This document shows positions 23,753 through 31,180 of a stretch of 63,043 bases of DNA, in pieces. Made by a program: the position numbers and the translations under genes. Source of the stretch: an uncultured Olleya sp. (GTDB lineage Bacteria > Bacteroidota > Bacteroidia > Flavobacteriales > Flavobacteriaceae); NCBI GenBank assembly GCA_947503885.1, contig CANNFD010000012.1, positions 1-63,043 on the forward strand. The letters are read 5' to 3'. Under the pieces are notes generated by a model, which did not search any database, was not told the origin of the DNA, and saw nothing but the letters and a program-made list of their open reading frames with translations. Within the stretch, counting starts at the first letter, position 1; each line of letters starts with the position of its first letter.

Positions 23753-25150
23753 ATGAAACAACTAGCAATACTACTAACACTATTACTATCAATAAACGTA
23801 ACAGCACAATCAGACCAAGACGTATTAAAAACCATTTATAGTCAATCCTTAACTAACGGTAAATCTTACCAATGGTTAGACCATTTGTCAAACCAAATTG
23901 GAGGACGACTATCAGGATCCGTAAATGCAGAAAAAGCAGTCCAATACACCAAATCCGAATTAGAAAAACTAGGCTTAGATAAAGTCTGGTTACAAGAAGT
24001 TATGGTTCCAAAATGGGAGCGTGGCGCAAAAGAAGTAGCACATTTTACCTCAAAAAACACAAAGTTTGATGTTAATATATGTGCATTAGGAGGCTCTGTA
24101 GCAACCCCAAACTCAGGATTAGAAGCAAAAGTAATAGAAGTTAAAAGCTTTGAAGAGTTAGAAAAACTAGGAGACAAAGTAAAAGGAAAAATAGTATTTT
24201 TTAATGGCGCAATGAATCCTGAATTAATCCAAACTTTTGAAGCCTATGGCGGATGTGCAAAACAACGTTATGCAGGTGCTTATGAAGCAGGAAAACTTGG
24301 AGCAGTTGGCGTTATTGTACGCTCATTAAATTTACGACAAGACGATTTACCACATACAGGAAGTATGGGATATATGGATTTGCCAAACCACCAACGTGTG
24401 CCATCTGCAGCAATAAGTACAAATGATGCCAATAAACTATCAGAAGCCTTAAAAAAAGACGCAAATTTAAAATTCTATTTTAAACAAAGCTGTGAGCAGT
24501 TTGAAGACGTATTATCTTATAATGTAATTGGAGAAGTAACCGGTAGCGAGTTTCCAGATCAATATATGATAGTCGGTGGACATTTAGATTCTTGGGATTT
24601 AGGAGACGGATCGCATGATGACGGTGCTGGAGTCGTGCAATCTATGGATGTTATTAGATTATTAAAACAAAGCGGTATAAAACCAAAACGTACCATTCGT
24701 GTTGTATTATTCATGAACGAAGAAAACGGGTTACGTGGCGGTAAAAAATATGCAGAAGAAGCATTACGTAACAACGAAAATCATGTCTTTGCTCTAGAGA
24801 GTGATTCTGGAGGGTTTACACCTCGAGGATTTAGTTTTGATTGTAGCGAAGCTGCATTAAATAAAGTATTAAGTTGGGAGTCGTTATTCAAACCCTACTT
24901 AATTCATTATTTCGAAAAAGGATATAGTGGTGCAGACATTGGTCCATTAAAAAATGAGCATATTGTATTAGTAGGTTTACGCCCAGATTCACAACGCTAT
25001 TTTGATCACCATCACGCTGCAAACGATACGTTTGATGCAGTAAATAAAAGAGAGCTTGAGCTTGGTGCAGCAACTATGGCTAGTTTAGTTTATCTGTTTG
25101 ATAAGTATGGTACAGGGGATATCCCGCAGGTTAAACAGTTTAAAGATTAA
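23753..25150 (+). CDS. M28 family zinc peptidase with PA domain
   Basis: The 465-aa protein has a signal peptide to about residue 18 (NVTAQ). An N-terminal helical region and a PA insert (~115-240) precede the M28 di-zinc aminopeptidase domain. The metal ligands are visible in GGHLDSWDLGDGSHDDGAG (His, Asp), NEENGLRGG (Glu), ESDSGG (Asp) and FDHHHAANDTFD (His). It is secreted and probably removes amino acids from peptides (carboxypeptidase Q-like layout). The gene lies 2 bp before a VOC protein gene, so they share an mRNA. Confidence 0.93.
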   Translation: MKQLAILLTLLLSINVTAQSDQDVLKTIYSQSLTNGKSYQWLDHLSNQIGGRLSGSVNAEKAVQYTKSELEKLGLDKVWLQEVMVPKWERGAKEVAHFTSKNTKFDVNICALGGSVATPNSGLEAKVIEVKSFEELEKLGDKVKGKIVFFNGAMNPELIQTFEAYGGCAKQRYAGAYEAGKLGAVGVIVRSLNLRQDDLPHTGSMGYMDLPNHQRVPSAAISTNDANKLSEALKKDANLKFYFKQSCEQFEDVLSYNVIGEVTGSEFPDQYMIVGGHLDSWDLGDGSHDDGAGVVQSMDVIRLLKQSGIKPKRTIRVVLFMNEENGLRGGKKYAEEALRNNENHVFALESDSGGFTPRGFSFDCSEAALNKVLSWESLFKPYLIHYFEKGYSGADIGPLKNEHIVLVGLRPDSQRYFDHHHAANDTFDAVNKRELELGAATMASLVYLFDKYGTGDIPQVKQFKD

Positions 25151-25152
25151 TT

Positions 25153-25530
25153 ATGAATAAGCCAACACTACATCAAATACATCCAGTTTTACCAGTTCAA
25201 AATGTATTAGCAGCATTGTTTTTTTACACTCAAAAACTAGGATTTGAAATTGCATTTGCAGACGATCCTAAAAACCCTAAATATGCAGGTATTAAACGTG
25301 ACCATATAGAGATTCATTTACAATGGAGAGATGAAAAAGATTGGGACTTTAACATGGACAGACCAATGCTTCGTATTGTAACACAATATGTAGACGCTTT
25401 CTATGATGAGCTTAAGGATAAAGAGGTGTTTCATCCAGAAACAGCAGTAAAAGATACAGATTGGCAAACAAGAGAGTTTGCTTTTTACGATTTGTATAAA
25501 AACGGATTAACATTTTATCAAAATGTATAA
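25153..25530 (+). CDS. VOC superfamily protein (glyoxalase/bleomycin-resistance-like)
   Basis: The 125-aa protein has two beta-alpha-beta-beta-beta half-modules: HPVLPVQNVLAALFFYTQKLGFEIAFADD, then IKRDHIEIHLQ, and in the second half VDAFYDELKDKEVF to FAFYDLYKNGLTFYQ. It resembles bleomycin-resistance-type binding proteins more than metal-dependent glyoxalase I, because the usual metal His/Glu set is incomplete. It is cytosolic and co-transcribed with the M28 peptidase gene. The ligand is unknown. Confidence 0.85.
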   Translation: MNKPTLHQIHPVLPVQNVLAALFFYTQKLGFEIAFADDPKNPKYAGIKRDHIEIHLQWRDEKDWDFNMDRPMLRIVTQYVDAFYDELKDKEVFHPETAVKDTDWQTREFAFYDLYKNGLTFYQNV

Positions 25531-25531
25531 T

Positions 25532-25565
25532 AAAAAACGCTCCAATATGTTTGGGGCGTTTTTTC
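25532..25565 (+). terminator. Terminator after the M28/VOC operon
   Basis: AAAAACGCTCCAA pairs with TTGGGGCGTTTTT (one G-U pair) around TATGT, just after the stop codon. Confidence 0.88.
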
Positions 25566-25833
25566 TTCTTTAAAACTAGTATTAGGTTATAGTTGGACTA
25601 ATAGTATTAATGCCTTTTCTATACTATACACTAAACAAATAGGGCTTTTGTAAGCCTCTATTATATTTAGTAATTGATTGTTTTTATAACTAATATTTTT
25701 AGACAATATTCTTTTTTTTGGAGGGTTTAAAAATTAAACAATACTAATATTACACATTTAAACCGTTTGTTAATTATTAACAAAATATAAATTCTTCAAT
25801 TTGTTAACTTTTTTCATAATTAAATATTAGGGT
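25566..25833. other. AT-rich intergenic stretch upstream of sucC
   Basis: I saw no gene, tRNA or convincing riboswitch-like fold here. It contains a weak hairpin AGGGCTTTTGTAAGCCT near 25642 and short TTGTTAA/TTAACAA repeats, and is otherwise featureless. Confidence 0.5.
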
Positions 25834-25858
25834 AAGTAAATGTGATTATTTACTTTTG
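25834..25858 (+). promoter_or_regulatory. sucC promoter -7 box overlapped by a perfect dyad
   Basis: AAGTAAAT-GTGATT-ATTTACTT (8-bp arms) covers 25834-25855. Its right arm overlaps the -7 box TACTTTTG at 25851-25858, 26 bp before the sucC ATG. The overlap suggests an operator that blocks polymerase. Confidence 0.5.
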
Positions 25859-25884
25859 TAACTCAAAATTTTACTTTAAACAAG

Positions 25885-27075
25885 ATGAATTTACACGAAT
25901 ATCAAGGAAAAGAATTATTAAGCAGCTTTGGCGTACGTATTCAACGTGGTATTGTTGCACAAAATGCTGACGAAGCAGTTGCTGCAGCAAAACAACTAAC
26001 TGAAGATACTGGAACAGGATGGCACGTTATTAAGGCGCAAGTTCATGCTGGTGGACGTGGAAAAGGTGGAGGAGTTAAGTTAGCTAAAAATTTAGACCAG
26101 GTTAAAGAAATAGCTGGTCAAATTATTGGTATGGACTTAGTAACACCACAAACCTCTGCGGAAGGTAAACGTGTACACCAAGTATTAGTATGTGAGGATG
26201 TGTATTACCCTGGAGATTCTGAGCCAGAAGAATATTATATATCAGTACTTTTAAATAGAGGTAATGGACGTAACATGATTATGTATTCTACAGAAGGTGG
26301 AATGGATATTGAAACAGTTGCTGAAGAAACACCACATTTAATTTTTACAGAAGAAATTGATCCTGCAACAGGAATCTTACCTTTTCAAGCTCGTAAAATA
26401 GCTTTTAATTTAGGATTATCAGGAGCAGCATTTAAGGATATGACAAAATTTGTTACAGCACTTTATACTGCTTATGATAAGTCAGATTCTTCATTATTTG
26501 AAATCAACCCAGTTTTAAAAACTAGTGATGACAAAATAATGGCAGTAGATGCTAAAGTAACTATTGACGATAATGCATTATTTAGACATAAAGATTTAGC
26601 TGCATACCGTGATTTACGTGAGGAAAATGCAATTGAAGTTGAAGCAGGACAGCATGGATTAAACTACGTAGACCTTGACGGAAACGTTGGATGTATGGTA
26701 AACGGTGCAGGTCTTGCTATGGCAACAATGGATTTAATTAAGCAAGCAGGTGGTGAGCCAGCTAACTTTTTAGATGTTGGTGGTACAGCAGATGCAGCAA
26801 GAGTAGAAATTGCTTTCGAACTTATTTTAAGAGATCCAGCTGTAAAAGCAATATTAATTAACATTTTTGGTGGTATCGTTCGTTGTGATCGTGTTGCACA
26901 AGGTGTTATTGATGCTTACAAAAACATGGGTAACATTAATGTTCCAATTATTGTACGTTTACAAGGTACAAACGCAGACATCGCTAAAGAATTGATTGAC
27001 AATTCTGGTTTAGATGTTATGAGTGCTACAGAGTTCCAAGAAGCAGCAGATAAAGTACAAGCAGTTTTAGCTTAG
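25885..27075 (+). CDS. sucC: Succinyl-CoA ligase (ADP-forming) subunit beta
   Basis: The 396-aa protein has full family length. It starts MNLHEYQGKELLSSFGV, contains the ATP-grasp segment KAQVHAGGRGKGGGVKLAKN, the Mg/nucleotide region FEINPVLKTSDDKIMAVDAKV, and the ligase domain GAGLAMATMDLIKQAGGEPANFLDVGG and NIFGGIVRCD. With the alpha subunit (SucD) it converts succinyl-CoA to succinate with ATP formation in the TCA cycle. sucD is not adjacent, as is common in flavobacteria. It is a single-gene unit with its own promoter and terminator. Confidence 0.97.
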   Translation: MNLHEYQGKELLSSFGVRIQRGIVAQNADEAVAAAKQLTEDTGTGWHVIKAQVHAGGRGKGGGVKLAKNLDQVKEIAGQIIGMDLVTPQTSAEGKRVHQVLVCEDVYYPGDSEPEEYYISVLLNRGNGRNMIMYSTEGGMDIETVAEETPHLIFTEEIDPATGILPFQARKIAFNLGLSGAAFKDMTKFVTALYTAYDKSDSSLFEINPVLKTSDDKIMAVDAKVTIDDNALFRHKDLAAYRDLREENAIEVEAGQHGLNYVDLDGNVGCMVNGAGLAMATMDLIKQAGGEPANFLDVGGTADAARVEIAFELILRDPAVKAILINIFGGIVRCDRVAQGVIDAYKNMGNINVPIIVRLQGTNADIAKELIDNSGLDVMSATEFQEAADKVQAVLA

Positions 27076-27095
27076 TATTTTAAATCTATTTATAT

Positions 27096-27128
27096 AAAAA
27101 AGAGCAACTATTTTAGTTGCTCTTTTTT
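27096..27128 (+). terminator. Terminator of sucC
   Basis: AAAAAAGAGCAACTA / TAGTTGCTCTTTTTT is a perfect 15-bp stem with a 3-nt loop. Confidence 0.9.
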
Positions 27129-27186
27129 ATTAATGAAAATCACTTTGCCTTTTAATAAAGTCTGACTTTTTAATCATAAATAGTCG

Positions 27187-27522
27187 TTATTCTTTATCAC
27201 CCCTTTTAGAAAAAGGTTTAGATTTATTAAAATTCTTTTTGTTGTCAAATTTCTTAGTTTTAGCTTTTCCGGAAACTTCGCCTTTAGGTTGCTCTCCTTT
27301 TTTTGGCATTGGGCCTCTAAGGTGAATTACCAATCCATTTAAAAAATTACGTAAAATTTGATCACCACATTCTACATAATTTGGATGGTCTTCTCGTCTA
27401 AAAAAAGCACTTAATTCCGTTTTAGTAATTCTAAAGTCCACTAATTCTAAGATCTCCACTATATCTGTGTCTCTTAATTGGTGTGCTACTCTTAGCTTTT
27501 TAAAAATGTCGTTATTAGTCAT
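27187..27522 (-). CDS. DUF1456 family protein
   Basis: The 111-aa protein has the DUF1456 (YehS-like) fold signature: NNDIFKKLRVAHQLRDTDIVEILELVDFRITKTELSAFFRREDHPNY, then CGDQILRNFLNGL. Only a single full domain and a basic, disordered tail (KAKTKKFDNKKNFNKSKPF) are present, against two repeats in E. coli YehS. Function is unknown; the basic tail suggests nucleic acid or ribosome contact. Confidence 0.88.
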   Translation of the reverse strand: MTNNDIFKKLRVAHQLRDTDIVEILELVDFRITKTELSAFFRREDHPNYVECGDQILRNFLNGLVIHLRGPMPKKGEQPKGEVSGKAKTKKFDNKKNFNKSKPFSKRGDKE

Positions 27523-27585
27523 TATTTATGTTTAAAGTGTAAAAATACAAAGTCCTAAAGTTAAAAACAGAAGTTTAATAAAATT

Positions 27586-28392
27586 TTAATATTCTATAAG
27601 CCATTCAAAAGCTTCCCCAAAGTTGTTAGACCACAAAGCTTCGTTATGTTTACCTCCTTCAATTATAAGGTTTTTTATTTGTTTTTCATTAATACCATTC
27701 TCTTTTAAAAGCGCAATCATTTTTATTTGATTAGGGACCATGTCTTCACTTTCTTCAGAGCCAACCAAAAAGTAAAACCTTGAGGTCTCAGGTATTTTAG
27801 TGTTTTTAACTAGGTCATAAATTTTATCGCTATACCAAAATGAAGGAGAGAAAACACCAGCATTACCAAAAATACCAGGGTATTTAACTATTGCATAAAA
27901 GGATAATAATCCGCCCAAAGAAGACCCCATAATAGTTGTGTTTTTTGCGTCACTTTTTGTTCTAAAAGTAGCGTCAATGTGAGGTTTTAGTGTGTAGATT
28001 ATAAAGTCTAAATATAAGTTGCCTTGTCCACCACCATATTTATCGTTTTTAAAAGGAGTCAATTCGTCAATGCGTTTTTCATTTCCATGTTCAATAGCAA
28101 CAATTATTGCTTGTTTAGTAGCTAGGCTATCTAAATATTCGTCGACTTTCCATTCTCCAATATAAGAAGTTTTAGCATCAAAAATATTTTGCGCATCATG
28201 CATATATACCACCGGAAATTTAGTTGTTGACGTTTTATAAGATTTTGGTAAATACACCCATATCTTTTTATTCGTTTTTAAATGTGGAGCTTCAATAGTA
28301 AAAGTGTCAACTTGTTTAGAAGCAGTATGTTGTGCGTTAGAATTTGCAGAATAAAATGCAAAAACAAACGTTAAAATTGTTAATAATTTCAT
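27586..28392 (-). CDS. Secreted esterase of the esterase-D/Fes type alpha/beta hydrolase family
   Basis: The 268-aa protein has a signal peptide (to about residue 20, NSNAQ). It carries the putative esterase pattern: KIWVYLPKSY, FPVVYMHDAQNIFD, nucleophile motif GSSLGG, and a C-terminal His in EGGKHNEALW. Relatives include siderophore esterases and feruloyl esterases; no iron-uptake genes are adjacent. It is a single gene on the minus strand, divergent from the TerB-like gene. Confidence 0.88.
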   Translation of the reverse strand: MKLLTILTFVFAFYSANSNAQHTASKQVDTFTIEAPHLKTNKKIWVYLPKSYKTSTTKFPVVYMHDAQNIFDAKTSYIGEWKVDEYLDSLATKQAIIVAIEHGNEKRIDELTPFKNDKYGGGQGNLYLDFIIYTLKPHIDATFRTKSDAKNTTIMGSSLGGLLSFYAIVKYPGIFGNAGVFSPSFWYSDKIYDLVKNTKIPETSRFYFLVGSEESEDMVPNQIKMIALLKENGINEKQIKNLIIEGGKHNEALWSNNFGEAFEWLIEY

Positions 28393-28530
28393 ATTTTAAA
28401 ATAATATATTAGATGGAAATGATCAAATAATCGATGTAAAGCTACTGATTTTTCGATAAGCTACGCGCTTTTAACGATTATAAATACTGATTTATTACTA
28501 ACTTTAACCTATTAAATAATCCCTCAGTTT

Positions 28531-28932
28531 ATGCCAAATAGAGTAGAAAAATTAAGTTTATTATCAGAGATGATTGCTTTTGCAAAAAGTGATGATAGTT
28601 TAAAAAAAGTTGAGTACAACTTTTTATTGGCTGTAGCAAAACAGCTAGAGGTATCTAGAGAAGACTTTGATTATCTAATTAATCACCCTGTTAACCGTGT
28701 GGTACTAAAATCACATAGCGAACGTATTGTGCAGTTCCATAGAATGGTATTGTTGATGCATGTAGGTCAAGTGCGTTCTGAAAAGGAACTTGCTAAACTT
28801 TATAATTATGGTTTACGTATGGGGTTATACCATGAGTCTATAACTAAAGTGTTGTATTTAATGGAAGGGTTTCCTGATATGATGGTCCCTGCAGAGGTTT
28901 TAATAGATGTATTTAAAACACAATATAATTAG
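28531..28932 (+). CDS. Small helical protein, TerB-like
   Basis: The 133-aa protein is all-helical and soluble. The segment LSLLSEMIAFAKSDDSLKKVEYNFLLAVAKQLEVSREDFDYLI resembles the TerB/DjlA-N helical repeat, with the acidic D..E motif conserved. Such domains are often linked to membrane stress or metal binding. It is convergent with uvrB and recurs beside uvrB in related genomes as far as I recall, which has led to mislabelling as an excinuclease; it has no UvrB-like features. Confidence 0.65.
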   Translation: MPNRVEKLSLLSEMIAFAKSDDSLKKVEYNFLLAVAKQLEVSREDFDYLINHPVNRVVLKSHSERIVQFHRMVLLMHVGQVRSEKELAKLYNYGLRMGLYHESITKVLYLMEGFPDMMVPAEVLIDVFKTQYN

Positions 28933-28985
28933 TTGATAATTATTGGTGTATTATAGCTAACATTATAATGCAAACAATAATTGTT

Positions 28986-30989
28986 TTAGGTTTTTAACTC
29001 TTCTAATTTACCCTGAAACATTTTAATTTCGTCACGTAGTTTTGCTGCAATTATAAAATCTAATTGTTTAGCAGCTTCCTCCATCATTTTACGCTTTTCT
29101 CTAATTTTCTTTTCTAATTCACCTTTAGATAAATATTCGCTTTCAGGTTCTGCAGCACGAGCAGCTTCTAACTCGTAACTATAAGTACTTACTGAGTTTT
29201 TTGTTAAAGCACTATCTAAACTTTTATTTAAAGCTTTAGGTTTAAGGTTATGTTTTGTGTTGTAAGCAATTTGTTTTTCGCGTCTGTATTCAGTTTCATC
29301 AATAGTTTTTTGCATGCTTTTAGTAATTTTATCAGCATACATAATTGCTTTTCCGTTTAGGTTACGTGCTGCACGACCAACAGTTTGAGTTAAAGATCTA
29401 GCCGAACGTAAAAAACCTTCTTTATCAGCATCTAAAATGGCTACCAATGACACTTCAGGTAAGTCTAAACCTTCACGTAATAAGTTAACACCAACTAAGA
29501 CGTCATAAATCCCTTTACGTAAATCTTGCATGATTTGTACACGCTCCAATGTATCTACATCACTATGTATATAATTTACTCTTATATTAATCCTGCTTAG
29601 GTATTTTGTCAATTCTTCAGCCATACGTTTGGTTAGGGTAGTCACTAAAGTACGTTCGTCCTTTTCTATGCGCTGTTGGATTTCTTCAATTAAATCGTCA
29701 ATTTGATTTAAGCTAGGTCTAACCTCTATTACGGGGTCTAATAATCCTGTAGGACGTATGACCTGCTCTACATAAAGGCCATCTGTTTTTTGAAGTTCGT
29801 AATCTGCAGGAGTAGCACTAACATAAACCACTTGATTTTGTAAAGCTTCAAACTCTTCAAATTTTAATGGTCTATTATCCATTGCTGCTGGCAGTCTAAA
29901 ACCGTATTCGACAAGGTTTTCTTTTCTGCTTCGGTCACCTCCATACATGGCATGAACCTGAGAAATGGTTACGTGACTCTCGTCCACAACCATTAGATAG
30001 TCATCCGGAAAATAGTCTAGTAAACAGAAAGGTCTAGTGCCAGGCTCACGACCATCAAGGTAACGCGAATAGTTTTCTATCCCCGAACAATACCCTAATT
30101 CGCGTATCATTTCTAGGTCAAACTCAGTGCGTTCTTTAAGTCGTTTTGCTTCAAGATGTTTACCAATTTCTTTAAAATAATCATACTGTTTAACTAAATC
30201 GTCTTGGATAGATTTTATTGCATTTTGTAAAATATCCGGAGAGGTTACAAACATGTTTGCTGGATAGATGGTTAGTCTATCGTATTTTTCTACAACTTCA
30301 TTAGTTTGAATATTAAACGCTTCGATATCTTCAATTTCATCACCAAAAAAATGAATACGAAACGCATCATCTGCATAACTCGGAAAAATATCTACTGTAT
30401 CGCCTTTAATTCTAAAATTACCATGTTTAAAATCGGCTTCGGTACGAGAATACAGACTTTGTACTAATTGGTGTAATAGTTTGGTGCGAGAAATTTGTTG
30501 GTCAACTTCTATTGTAATTACATTTTTTTGAAACTCGACAGGGTTACCAATACCATACAAACAAGAAACAGATGCGATAACAATAACATCACGACGACCA
30601 GATAGTAGGGAAGACGTTGTGCTTAATCGCATTTTCTCTATCTCTTCGTTTATAGATAAATCTTTTTCTATGTAAACACCAGAAGTTGGTATGTAGGCTT
30701 CAGGTTGGTAATAGTCATAATAAGAGACAAAATACTCAACAGCATTATCAGGGAAAAACTGTTTAAACTCTGAGTACAATTGTGCTGCTAAGGTTTTGTT
30801 ATGTGCTAAAACCAAAGTTGGTTTTTGTGTTTCTTCAATAACATTAGCGACAGTAAACGTTTTTCCAGAGCCAGTCACACCAAGTAAAGTTTGGTATTTG
30901 TCATTATTATCCAAGCCATTAACTAATTGTTTAATAGCTTCTGGTTGGTCACCTGTAGGTTTAAAGTCTGATTGTATTTTGAATTTCAT
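28986..30989 (-). CDS. uvrB: Excinuclease ABC subunit B
   Basis: The 667-aa protein has complete UvrB architecture. Walker A is GVTGSGKTFT (~38-47). The beta-hairpin region YYDYYQPEAYIPTSGVYIEKD inserts between DNA strands. Helicase motifs follow, including VDESHVT and the C-terminal domain with GVNLLREGLDLPEVSLVAILDADKEGFLRS and GRAARN. The UVR coiled coil is at the end (LEKKIREKRKMMEEAAKQLDFIIAAKLRDEI). It loads UvrC in nucleotide excision repair. It is a single gene. Confidence 0.97.
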   Translation of the reverse strand: MKFKIQSDFKPTGDQPEAIKQLVNGLDNNDKYQTLLGVTGSGKTFTVANVIEETQKPTLVLAHNKTLAAQLYSEFKQFFPDNAVEYFVSYYDYYQPEAYIPTSGVYIEKDLSINEEIEKMRLSTTSSLLSGRRDVIVIASVSCLYGIGNPVEFQKNVITIEVDQQISRTKLLHQLVQSLYSRTEADFKHGNFRIKGDTVDIFPSYADDAFRIHFFGDEIEDIEAFNIQTNEVVEKYDRLTIYPANMFVTSPDILQNAIKSIQDDLVKQYDYFKEIGKHLEAKRLKERTEFDLEMIRELGYCSGIENYSRYLDGREPGTRPFCLLDYFPDDYLMVVDESHVTISQVHAMYGGDRSRKENLVEYGFRLPAAMDNRPLKFEEFEALQNQVVYVSATPADYELQKTDGLYVEQVIRPTGLLDPVIEVRPSLNQIDDLIEEIQQRIEKDERTLVTTLTKRMAEELTKYLSRINIRVNYIHSDVDTLERVQIMQDLRKGIYDVLVGVNLLREGLDLPEVSLVAILDADKEGFLRSARSLTQTVGRAARNLNGKAIMYADKITKSMQKTIDETEYRREKQIAYNTKHNLKPKALNKSLDSALTKNSVSTYSYELEAARAAEPESEYLSKGELEKKIREKRKMMEEAAKQLDFIIAAKLRDEIKMFQGKLEELKT

Positions 30990-31001
30990 AAAACTGTCAT
31001 T

Positions 31002-31013
31002 CTGCGCAAGCAG
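31002..31013. promoter_or_regulatory. Short dyad directly upstream of uvrB
   Basis: CTGC-GCAA-GCAG, 12 bp before the uvrB ATG, within ACTGTCATT...CAGTACT. It could be a damage-response operator, but no LexA consensus for this group can be checked here. Confidence 0.25.
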
Positions 31014-31180
31014 TACTCTTATAAAAAGAATTGTAAATTTTAATTGAATGCTAAATTAATGAATATCTAGCAGTTATTTATTTAATGGAAGGTTAAAGGT
31101 TGTAGTAACTTTTTTGCAATAGATGTATTGATAATTACTGAATCATTAGCTAAGCTAAAATATTTGTATTTTTAAACGGT

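Noticed and set aside
28429-28478. A third copy of the CGAT dyad element between the esterase and TerB-like genes
   Set aside because: Three CGAT motifs occur, but their spacings (22 and 21 bp, same orientation) do not form CGAT-N14-ATCG.
28531-28932. Annotation of the 133-aa gene as excinuclease subunit
   Set aside because: It has no UvrA/B/C motif. Proximity to uvrB is the only link.
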